DNA of 64,000 nt, taken from the NCBI GenBank assembly GCA_948144175.1, contig CANXME010002486.1, positions 1,054,001 to 1,118,000 of the forward strand. The letters are read 5' to 3'. Below the pieces are notes generated by a model, which ran no database searches, had not been told where the DNA came from, and saw only the letters and a program-made list of their open reading frames with translations. This document shows positions 22,360-32,900 of this stretch, in pieces; positions within the stretch are counted from its first letter, which is position 1, and the number at the start of each line of letters is the position of its first letter. This DNA comes from Closterium sp. NIES-65 (taxonomy: Eukaryota; Streptophyta; Zygnematophyceae; Desmidiales; Closteriaceae). The translations under genes and the position numbers were made by a program.

Positions 22360-25300
22360 CTTTCATTTGCAGGCCTGAACGTCAACGGCCTGGGGGATGG
22401 GAATAAGCAACAGTGAACAAAAAACTGGTTGAAGCAAGCAGTGGACATCGTAGTACTATCTAATTCTAGACTCACTGATGACCACCCTTACTGGACTTCA
22501 CTCCGGCAGCCGCAGATCCTGGTCGCCTCACCCACTGCTAAGGCTGGTAGGGTTGCTCTGATCTGTCGGAGGCACGGATTGTCACTGCACAACACCCTCA
22601 TTCATCCATCCGGCCGGCTAGTAGCGGCTGAGCTCCATCTTGACACCTTCCACATCACCTTGGTTGCAGTTTACTTCCCGGCCGATGCTGCCGAGCGTAG
22701 GGGGTTCATTCGCAGAGTGTTGGGCCCGGTGGTTGACACGGTGCAGCCAGGCTCTCACCTGCTCATCATGGGGGATTTCAACCTGGTAGAGGACCCGTTG
22801 CTAGATCGGACATCGAGGAAAGGGACTACCAAGGAGAACGAGGAGCTGTACCGTCGGTGTGACGCCTTCCGCCTCTTAGATGCTTTTCGAGTACTGCATC
22901 CACATAAACGAGATTTCACCTTCTACTCCTGCATCAATCTAGTTCGCATATAGACAGGGCACTTATCTCGCAATCGTTGCTGGCGCACGTCGGGTTCGTC
23001 TCGCACATCATGCCGGCGGATCCCATCTCTGATCACAGTTTTGCAGTGAAGGCGGCTTTCGGGATGAACACGCGGGTGCAGTTGGGCCCTGGGCTTTGGA
23101 GGATGCCTGCATACATGTTGGACAGACCGGGTGTCAGGAAGGTGATTGAAGCTGTGGAACGGCAGGCAGACTCGTGCGGGGAGGATTTTGAGCTGCTAAT
23201 CTCTCGCCTCAACACCGCACTACGAGCGTACGCGAAAGAGGAGCGGAAGAGGGTTCGGGCCACGATGTCCCACCTTCATCGGTCGGTTGCGGAGCTGAAG
23301 CAGGCGTGGCTGGGTGACCCGGGGTGTGCTCGGTTAAAAAGCTTGCTGGATGACAAAGAGGCGCAGTTGAAGGCGTATCAGTTGGCTCGGCAGGAGAGGT
23401 TACACGAAATGGCAGGAATGAGGGAGGAGGTCATGGGCGAAGTGGCCTCCCCGCACCTGTCGGCAAAAATCAAGGCCAGAAAAGGACGGACGCAGATTAC
23501 TGAGTTGAACGCATGTGGGACGCTGGTGAATGACAATGGTGCTATTTTGGGAGCAGCGTCACAGTACTACAGGGAGCTGTTTGGACGTGACAGACAGCAG
23601 GCTGGGTCCGCTTGGTCGCCTGCTCCTGGGTTTTTCCCGCAGCAGTCGGCAGAAGCGGTGTGCACGGCCTGGTCGGAGGAGGAGGTGAAAAGTGCCTTCC
23701 ATTCGATGGCGAATGACAAGGCTCCCGGGAAGGATGGGTTGCCGAATGAGCTATTCGAGCTTCACTGGGACATCCTGGGCAAGCATTTCATGCAGCTTGC
23801 ACGAAATTTCGCGGCTACTGCGACACTGCCGACGAGCACGAAGGACGCGGTCACCATCCTGTTACACAAGAAAGGGGGGAGAGATCAGCTGGAAAATTAC
23901 AGACCGATCACGCTTCTAAGCTTCACCTACAAAGTGATTGCGCGGGTGGTAGCGGACAGGATGAAGAAGGTGCTGCACGAGGTCATTTCCCCGGAGCAGT
24001 ACGGTTTCTTGCCTGGCAGGAAGTTATCGGAGGCAGTGGGCCTGGTCGCAGATGTCATCGAGGCCGCAAAGAACAAGGATCGTGATTGGTACCTTCTGCT
24101 GGTGGACTTCATGAAGGCCTTCGACTCCGTATCACGGGGTTTCCTGTTCACGGTGCTTGAGCGGATGGGCTTTCCGTCCCTCTTTGTGGACTGGGTTCGA
24201 GGCCTGCACAAGGACACACGGACCAGCTTGCTAATTAACGGCTGGATGGGGGAAGCGGTTGATGTGGTGTCCGGGGTGCGGCAGGGCTGCCCGCTCGCAC
24301 CGTACCTTTTTCTGTGCGCGGTGGAACCACTGGCTCAGAAGGCGGCGGCCAGGAACCTTGGCCTTGAAGGGGGGAGTCGGCGGCTGGCGTATCTAGGCTA
24401 CGCCGACGATACGACCCTGATCCTGCAAGGGGAGGAGCAGATTGAGGAAGCGGAACGGCTGTCAACGGATTTCGAGGCGGAGTAGGGACTGGCAACAAAT
24501 AAGGAGAAGTCATCTGTTCTACCTCTGGGGCGAAACCTGAACAAGCAGGCCTGTAAGACGGATGGCTTCAAGTGGGTAAAGGCCGATGAAGTGGAGAGAC
24601 TCCTGGGAGTATGGGTGACGCCGGCTGGCAGCTGTACCCCCACCTGGGAAAAAGCTTTCGTGCGAATCAAGGAAAAGCTGGGTCAATGGGAGACGCAGCA
24701 CCTCACGACGGGCGCCAGAGTAGCAGTAATCAACTGCTACATCTCACCGATCATTTTCTTCCAGGCGCAGGTGTATCCGCCGCCGGTGGACATTTGGGGG
24801 AGAATCTTAAAGCTGGCGCACAACTTCGTATCAGGCAACCATGCGGTCACGGACAAGAAATTCATACTGTGGAGTCGGGAGCTTTTGTATATGGCAAGAG
24901 GAGACGGTGGTGTGGGGGTGCGTGACCCAGATATTGAGCTCACCTGTCTCGCGGCCAGACGCATCGGGCTGTTGCTCACGGAGACGTGCGAGCTGAAGCG
25001 TGAGATAATGCTGGATGCGGCTGACCTGCCGCTGGGGACGGATACTTTCGTTGCTCATGTGAAGCTCTTGAAGTGTTGGCGTGGGAAAAGCGAGAGGTGG
25101 AAGCTGGCTTGCGGGAGCTTCATGCAGTCGCCGCTGGCAGAGTCGCCACCGGACCTGACGAGGGAGGAAATTGAAGCGGAACGGATTGTGTTAAATCGCA
25201 ACATCTTGCTCAACGGCAAGACACCAGTAGGGGCCCAGAAGGCTGCGGCGAAGCAGTGGGAGCTCCGGCTGGGCGACCTGCTGCTACCGAACGGCGCGGG

Positions 25301-26035
25301 GGGGTTAGAAGTCAAGGACGCAAAAACCCTAGCACGGGAGCTAGGGGGCTCTAAACAAGCGAAGCTGGTTCTTCGGGCCTGGGAGGCTGTGCCGCAGATC
25401 TGGAAGGAGGGCCTTCTGTCTGCCGAGCTACCGCAGTAGTCATCTCCGTCTACAACTCACCGTTTTCTGAAATCAACACTGTTCAAGGATGGGCAGGTGG
25501 TGTCGCTGAAGGAGTTGAAGGGTTGTTCGACGAAGCAGGGGCATCAGACTGCCAAGAGGGAGCTTTGGGCGAGCAGATGGGCTGGTGTCATTGACTGGAA
25601 GAAAGTGATTAAGATCCGGGACTCACTGGTGACGCCGAACAGACCTCAGGATGTGCTGCTTAGGATTCACAGTCTTAATCTGCAAGTGGGGGAGAGGCTC
25701 TCTTTCTTAAGCAACAAACCGGTGTGCCCACACTGTGGGGTTTTCGAAACTGTGGAACACTGCCTTTTCAGCTGCCCGCGCATTCAGCAAGTGGTGGGGG
25801 CGGTCAAGAGGGCCCCGCGTGTATTGAACCCAGCGAGGCATGTGTCGGATCTGGGGGACTTGCTGTTCGGGAAAGCAGCCTCTGCCTCGGCGTTTCCGGA
25901 GGCCTCTCTTTCCGCTATCGCCATTCATCAGATCTGGGCGGAGCGGTGTCACTGTGTGTTTCGGGGGAAGAGATTTCGGGCTCGACGCGTCCTCAGGCGC
26001 ATTGTGGCAGCTTTTCGTTTGCATGTGAGGGTGTA
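22360..26035 (+). pseudogene. LINE ORF2: endonuclease, reverse transcriptase, zinc knuckle
   Basis: The endonuclease part starts FAGLNVNGLGDGNK, shows LLIMGDFNLVEDP (GDFN) and, after a frameshift near 22935, SHIDRALISQS and ISDHSF (catalytic SDH). The RT fingers/palm (23850-24440) show NYRPITLLSFTYK, VDFMKAFDSV, GVRQGCPLAPYLF and YADDTTLI, all catalytic Asp present. TAG codons interrupt at 24483-24485 and 25437-25439. The C-terminus holds CPHCGVFETVEHCLFSCP, the zf-RVT knuckle typical of plant L1 elements. A TGA or TAG also separates GNKQQ from the next block at about 22414. Confidence 0.92.
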
Positions 26036-26334
26036 GACGCGTGCCATGGGGAAGAAGCTCGGATAATGCGGCGGTTGGAAGAGACGTACCAATTCACATG
26101 TGCTGGCAGGACAGTAGGCCAGCTTACTGGATCGCATCCGTTGTCCAACGGCAAAGGGATGGAAGTGGACGCACAGTTTTGGCGCGCTTTGGAGCCTGGC
26201 AAGGGGGGCTTTGCATCCGCCTTAGTAACCTCACCTGGGGCCACCGCCGAGGGCTGGCCTCTCGCGCTCAGTTACGACTGAAATATATCGCTTATACGCT
26301 TGCCGCATCGGTGTATTCTGATATATACATAATG

Positions 26335-26374
<40 letters not shown>

Positions 26375-26613
26375 GAGTCACAAATTCTGAGTTGCACGGT
26401 TTCACGGTTCCAATCGGCATTGTATCGCGACCCTTCTCGTGCACGTCCGTTACGCACCTGTGCGACGCGATGGTCGACAAAGTTGGTGTACACAGTGGCA
26501 TACTGGAAGGTGCGGAAGGCTGGTCGATTTGCTCGATTTGCGATGGCGAACAGAGCGAAATGTAATCCTCGCAGAAACCGACGGTTTGTAAGTTGTTCGC
26601 TGCGATGTTACAC

Positions 26614-26760
26614 GCCCTAAACAGTGCGATCGATCCTGCGCAGGTTCGATTATTGCGGATTTCAAAACGGTGCTGGGCAAATGAAATGCTTTCAGAGGAT
26701 TTCAGTGCGGTTTGATCAGCGATCCTGCGATCGATCCTGAACAACTGCTAGAGGTGCCGC
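26614..26760. mobile_element. Diverged second copy of the 20036 MITE, inverted
   Basis: Read on the plus strand it aligns with the reverse complement of 20036-20202 over most of its length (GCGATCGATCCTGCGCAGG, GCTTTCAGAGGA, TTCAGTGCGGT, CCTGCGATCGATCCTG) and ends GGTGCCGCGTCC followed by TAA. The left terminus is lost or replaced by CCTAAACAGT. Confidence 0.75.
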
Positions 26761-26837
26761 GTCCTAAGTCCATCTTGTTGCACAAGACAGCCTAATCAGA
26801 TTGCTTTGAAGCGACGGCGACAGACTGGGTTACATCA

Positions 26838-26983
26838 ACGGGTTTGGATTGCTGCCGCGTGTCTCTCGACGAATTGTTTCCCTGCTGGAAATAACGTGGC
26901 GCGGTGAGTCTACTGATGATCCATGTGCTGAACAGAATAACAAATACAAACCATAAGAGCTTATAGAATAGTTAATAATCTAC
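26838..26983. repeat. Diverged repeat shared with 16961-17117
   Basis: See the partner entry. This copy overlaps the last codons and stop of the F-box/LRR gene, since GTTAATAATCTAC contains the complement of its TAA. Confidence 0.7.
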
Positions 26984-29900
26984 AGGTGGAGTATATGGTA
27001 CTCCGCTAATGCATAGCTCCACCTCTGGTCGACGGCTGTGAAAGGAATGAATAGCCCACTCGGTCAACCTTGCCCGGGCGACGTCAACAAATCTCAGCGC
27101 AGGGGCAGCCAATAGGTGGTCGAAAATATCATCCGAGATTTTCGGGCAGCTCTGCATGCTCAAGTAGCGCAAACGAGCAGCTGCATACTCCCCGGGCAGA
27201 CGAATAACCTCCTCGCCACTGGCACCCGGACCTGACCCCCGGACCTGATTCTGCTCCGGCCGAACCTGCTGGGCCCAGGCTGGGCGGCAAAGAGCCCTGA
27301 CGCAGGGATTGGACAGCTGGCGGCAGCCGTCCAATCGGATCTTGATAAGGTGGCGGCATCTGTTGGCGATGGATATGATTCCGGCATCCGAGACTTGATC
27401 GCAGAAGCTTAGGGAGAGATAGCGGAGGGCAAGGCAAGAGGCGGCAAGAGCTTTCAAACCCTGGAGGGGGTAGGAGGGTGGGGGAGATGGGGTGGGCAGA
27501 AAGCAGTAAAGCAAGGGTTAGGAGAGGAGGGAGAGGAACGTGAAGATGACAGAGTTAGGGAGCAGTAAGCTGCTTCTGAGCAGCCTTCTATGTGGGATAG
27601 AGTGGAACGGAATCTGGTGCTACCTCGCAACCCTCTCACGTTTTGAGGCGCCTCAAAACTAGAGTGGAACGAAAATCTGGTGCTACAACCTGCTTCTGAG
27701 CAGTAAGCCAATCCTACCTTGCAACCCTCTCACGCCTGCGCCATTTACCCATTCATAAAGGACTTCCCTTGCCCCCTTTGACAACCCTCTGTGTCTTCCC
27801 ACCTCATTGTGGGCCTGGGTCAGCCAGCCGTGCAGTGCTAGCTCCTCCAGGCCGTGACAATGAGAAGAGAGTGACAATGAGAAGAGAGTGACAATGAGAA
27901 GAGAGTGACAATGAGAAGAGAGTGACAATGAGAAGAGAGTGACAATGAGAAGAGAGTGACAATGAGAAGAGAGTGACAATGAGAAGAGAGTGACAATGAG
28001 AAGAGAGTGACAATGAGAAGAGAGTGACAATGAGAAGAGAGTGACAATGAGAAGAGAGTGACAATGAGAAGAGAGTGACAATGAGAAGAGAGTGACAATG
28101 AGAAGAGAGTGACAATGAGAAGAGAGTAACAACAAGCATGGTCCCCCCATCCCCTCCCCACACATTTTGCACTCCTCCTTCCCCCCACCCCCATCCTCCT
28201 CTTCCCCTCCCCTTCCCCTTCCGAAGGTATCATACTTCATTGTTGAGCCTGGGGCAGCCATGCAATGCCAGCTCCTCCAGGCCGTGACAATGAGAGGAGA
28301 GTGACAATAACGAGACGTCTGGTAGCGGGCTCTGGTTCAGCACCTGATAAGACAAGAGGGAGGAGAGGCAATAAAAAGTGACAATGGAGAATGGCTATAA
28401 GGAGAGAGATAATAACGCGGCATCTGGTAGTGTGCTCTGGTTGAGCATCGGATGGGACGAGGGAAAGATGAGGAGAGAAAGTGGCAATAGAGAGTGACAA
28501 TAGCTATGGCTCAAAAGTTGCTTCTTCCACCGAAATTATAATGTTTCTCTCACCAGTGTCTTCCTTCAGTGCCATGGCTCCTTGGAACAGGAGGGCGCCA
28601 AAGGAGCAGAGACGTCTGACACCCCAGGCACCGACTGGAGGGCGCCAAAGGAGCAGAGACGTCTGACACCCCAGGCACTGACATGAGGGCGCCAAAGGAG
28701 TCACACCTTTAACCAGTGACATACATTCCTCTCACCCGGGTGCCGTTTCTCTCACCAGTGTCTTCAGTGCCGTGGCTGCCTTGAAACAGCAGCAGAGCGG
28801 AGACTTCAGTTACCCCCGGCACCAGAGCAGCGTTGAGTGATTGCAGCCGAGTGCAGCGAGCCAATGCGCTGACACCTGGCTCGAGCAGCTGGGGGTAACG
28901 GCAACAACAGCAAGAAGAGAGGAGGAGAAAGGAGGAATGGAGCAGCGGAGAGATGTCTGACTGTCACTCCAGGCACCAGAGCAGCATTGAGTGATTGCAG
29001 CCAAGTGCAGCAAGCCAATGCGCTGACACCTGGCTCAAGCAGCTAGGGGAAGCAGCAGGAGAGGCGAAAGGAGGAATGAACAGATGATTAGGGTCTTGGC
29101 CACTTGTTCAAGTAGCGAGAGGCGGTGAGAGGCGGTGAGAGGCGGTGAGAGGCGGTTGGGGGTGGTCAGAGGCGAATGGGGTGGACCTGAACTGAACTCA
29201 CCTTGCGACAGCACTTGATGGAAAGAGATTGGAGGTTGGGGCAGTGCGAGGCTATCAGGTCCAAGGAGGCATCGGTGATGGGCGCACCAGCTAGGGAGAG
29301 ATGGGCGAGCGCGGGGCAGCGCTGACAGTGGGGAATGGGATAAGAGGAACAACAGGAGCGCAAAGGGGGAAGTGCTAGGCTATGAGGTGCAAAGAGGCAC
29401 TGGTGATGGGTGCACCGGCTAGAGAGAAATGGGCGAGTGAGGGGCAGCGCTGGGAAGGGAGGAGAATGAGGAAGTGGGTGCAGGAGAGAGTAGGAGAGCT
29501 TAAAGGGGGAGTGCGAGGCTATAGGGTCCAAGCAGGCATCGGTGATGGGCGCACCAGCTAGAGAGAGATGGGCGAGTGAGGGGCAGCGCTGGGAAGGGAA
29601 GGCGGGAGGGAGGGGTTGAAAAGGAGAGATAAGGAGAGAGCAACATGAGGGGCAGTGAGAGAGAGGCTATGACGTCCAAGGAGGCATCGGTGATGGGGAA
29701 AGTGGCTGTGCCCTCCTTGAGGTTCAAGGCATTGATCATGGTTAAAATTATTCGGATTTGAGCTGCAGCAAGCCTACTGAGAGTTTACGAACGACGGGCC
29801 AAGGAGGCATTGATTGATGATGGGTGCAGCGGCAAAGGAGGGATGGGCGAGAAAGGGGGAGTGCTGGGGATGAGAGAAGGAGGAAGGGTGGACCCAAAGA

Positions 29901-32900
29901 GAAAATGAAAGCACACTCGTGCTGCCAGAAGCATCCCTACTGTTGATCGAGCATTCTCACAGATTGTTATGTTGAACAATCGTTTGAGTCAATATAAGAA
30001 CAAGTGGAAGGTTCATCCGAGCGACTCACAGAAATAAACTCGTGCAGAGGCGGGTCGGACATGCATCTGAAGTTGGAGAGGTCCAGATGGGTGAGACTGG
30101 TGCACGCACTGGCCACTGGGGTGTGGGGTCGAAGGGATGGGAGATGGGAAATCACTTGATTCACAAACTCAAACTCGTGCAGAGGCGGGTCGGACATGCA
30201 TCTGAAGTTGGAGAGGTCCAGATGGGTGAGACTGGTGCACGCACTGGCCACTGGGGTGGGGAAGGGAGTTTGGATTGGAGGGAGGGGGGGAGAAAAGGGG
30301 GAAATCCTCTTATTTGAAAATCGACTAGGAAGAAACAAAGAACAACCTGGGGTTCCAACCAGAGGGCAACATTGATGGAGCGAGGTCTAATGGCACCCAC
30401 TTTGTAGCCTTTGTGCCGTTAACAAATGTGTTGTGTGCATTCGTAGCCTTAACAAATGTGTTGTGTGCATTCGTAGCCTTAACAAATGTGTTGTGTGCAT
30501 TCGTTGCCTTAACAAATGTGTTGTGTGCATTCGTAGCCTTAACAAATGTGTTGTGTGCATTCGTAGCCTTAACAAATGTGTTGTGTGCATTCGTAGCCTT
30601 AACAAATGTGTTGTGTGCATTCGTAGCCTTAACAAATGTGTTGTGTGCATTCGTAGCCTTAACAAATGTGTTGTGTGCATTCGTAGCCTTAACAAATGTG
30701 TTGTGTGCATTCGTAGCCTTAACAAATGTGTTGTGTGCATTCGTAGCCTTAACAAATGTGTTGTGTGCATTCGTAGCCTTAACAAATGTGTTGTGTGCAT
30801 TCGTAGCCTTAACAAATGTGTTGTGTGCATTCGTAGCCTTAACAAATGTGTTGTGTGCATTCGTAGCCTTAACAAATGTGTTGTGTGCATTCGTAGCCTT
30901 AACAAATGTGTTGTGTGCATTCGTAGCCTTAACAAATGTGTTGTGTGCATTCGTAGCCTTAACAAATGTGTTGTGTGCATTTGTTGCCTTAACAAATGTG
31001 TTGTGTGCATTCGTTGCTTTTGTGCGGCACTTTTGAGTTGAACCGCGCTGACCTTGCATCAGCACCACTTCAGAGCAATGTTTTGAGGCAGAGAGGGAGG
31101 GCAGGCTGAGAGTGAGCTCAAACCCAAACTGGTGAATCTCATTCAACCACACTCCACCGCACCAAGCTGCACTTACCTTGCATTAGCGCCACTTCAGAGC
31201 AGCTTTTCGAGGCAGAGAGGGAGGGCAGGCTGAGAGTGAGGGATGTGAGCTCAGGCCTAGGCCATTCAACCACATTCAACCGCACACCACAACACTGAAC
31301 CGCTCTCACCTTGCATGAGCGCCACTTCAGAGCAGCTTTTCGAGGCAGAGAGGGAGGGCAGGCTGAGGGTGAGAGAGGTGAGGGAGGAAGCCCAGGCGGT
31401 GAGCATGAGGAGACCTGTGTCCGTGAGGGTCTGATGAGGCAGGGAGGAAGAAAGGGAGGGGGCAGGGAGAGGGATGTGAGAGAAGTAGCACAGGCGGTGA
31501 GCATGAGGAGACCAGTGTCTGAAAGGGCCTGCTGGGAGGAGAGGTGAAGGATGGAGGGAGGGAAGGGAAGGAGAGTACAGATTGAGAGATGCGAGGGAGG
31601 AAACCCAGGCGGTGAGCATGAGGAGACCTGTGTCTGTGAGGGCCTGATGAGGCAGGGAGGAAGGGGGGGAGGGAGGGAAGGGAAGGAGGGTGCAGGGAGA
31701 GAGATGTGACGGAGGAAGCTCAGGCGGTGAGCATTAAGAGTACGGTGTCTGTGAGGGCCTGATGGGTGGGTGGATGCGAAAGTGCATATGGAGAGGCGGG
31801 ATTGGAGACAGGAAAGGGGTAAGCAGGGAAGGGTGAGGGAGTGTGAGGGATGTGAGAGAGGAAGCTCAGGTGGTTAGCATGAGGAGACACCTATACAACC
31901 AACCAGTCTGACTCACGTCATGCCCTCTCCCTTGCCCCACGCCCTCTGCTGCCTTATCCACCAGCACCAGCTCCTCCATCCAGCCCAGGCCACAGCAGCA
32001 TCACATCACTCACCCACCCCCCAACCTCCCTCGTGTGGCCTGACTCACCTCCTCTGCTCTCCCTTGCCCCACGCTCTCCGCCTTATCCACCAGCACCAGC
32101 TCCTCCAGCCGCGGCCAGAGCAGCATCAGCCGTAGCAGAAGCGAGTCGCTCACCCCCACGCCCCTATGCCGCCTCTTGTGCCGGAAGCGGGTGAGATGCG
32201 ACAGGTGGCAACTGGCCAGGTAAACCAGCGACGCCTGGGTGGGGACCGGAGGAGAGAGAGGGGTGGGGGTTGGGGTGGGGGTGGGAGGGGTGTATCGAAT
32301 CAATCAAGAAGAGTGTGTCGCTCACCAAGTCTTGTGCCGAAAGCGAGTGAAGCGGGCCAGGGGACAACTGAACATGTAGATCAACGTTCTATGGTGTGTG
32401 AGGGGAGCTGGGGACAGACGGGGTGTATTTGATGTGTTGCGAAGAAAGGATGTGTACAAATCAAGCGTAACAAAGGTCCATCACTTGTTGCTGGTACAGT
32501 TCGCATCGGTAGTTTTCTCTCGCGTGTGCTATTGTGCGAAATTCTCTGGCTTTGCCAAGAAAACTTGTTTTTTTGTCAACCCCCAACCTATCGGAAAGTG
32601 TATCCTCGCTAACGAAGCCAGAGCCACACAAAGCGTCCTTTTGCACATGTCTAGGTGGGTCTCGCATGTACGCATGCCTAAACGCCAAGTGTTGGAGAAT
32701 CAGTATCCGTTGAGATTTTTCAATATGTAAGGTTGAACTAAACTCAGCAGATTTAAGCAATGTTCATCAATGTCGATAGCAAAAGCATGTCGCCTGAAAT
32801 CTTCTCTACAGTACGTCGGTCAACATATCCCAAGGAGTTGGAATTCGCAAGGGGGCTTGCACCAGCAAAAAAAAGCTCATATGAATAAATTACCCACAAG

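Larger units (their letters stand above)
20404..26372 (+). mobile_element. Full-length L1-type LINE retrotransposon
   Basis: About 5.97 kb bounded by an 11-bp TSD, ACGAGTCACAA, at 20393-20403 and 26373-26383 (the leading A is ambiguous with the tail). The 3' end is a run of 39 A (26335-26373). Order: ORF1, APE-type endonuclease, reverse transcriptase, C-terminal CCHC knuckle. The complete TSD shows that the 5' end was not truncated. Coding frames are broken by at least one frameshift and two stops, so this copy is inactive but fairly young. Confidence 0.93.

Noticed and set aside
26041-26744. ORFs around the LINE tail with poly-Lys or poly-Phe
   Set aside because: They read through the 39-A tail. 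The LINE knuckle domain ends at 26035.
30421-31020. Evenly spaced 30-bp repeats as a CRISPR array
   Set aside because: Units are contiguous with no unique spacers, and the genome is eukaryotic.
30413-31152. Long ORFs of about 200-275 codons on both strands
   Set aside because: They are the 30-bp minisatellite read in frames without stops, with identical repeats and no coding signature.
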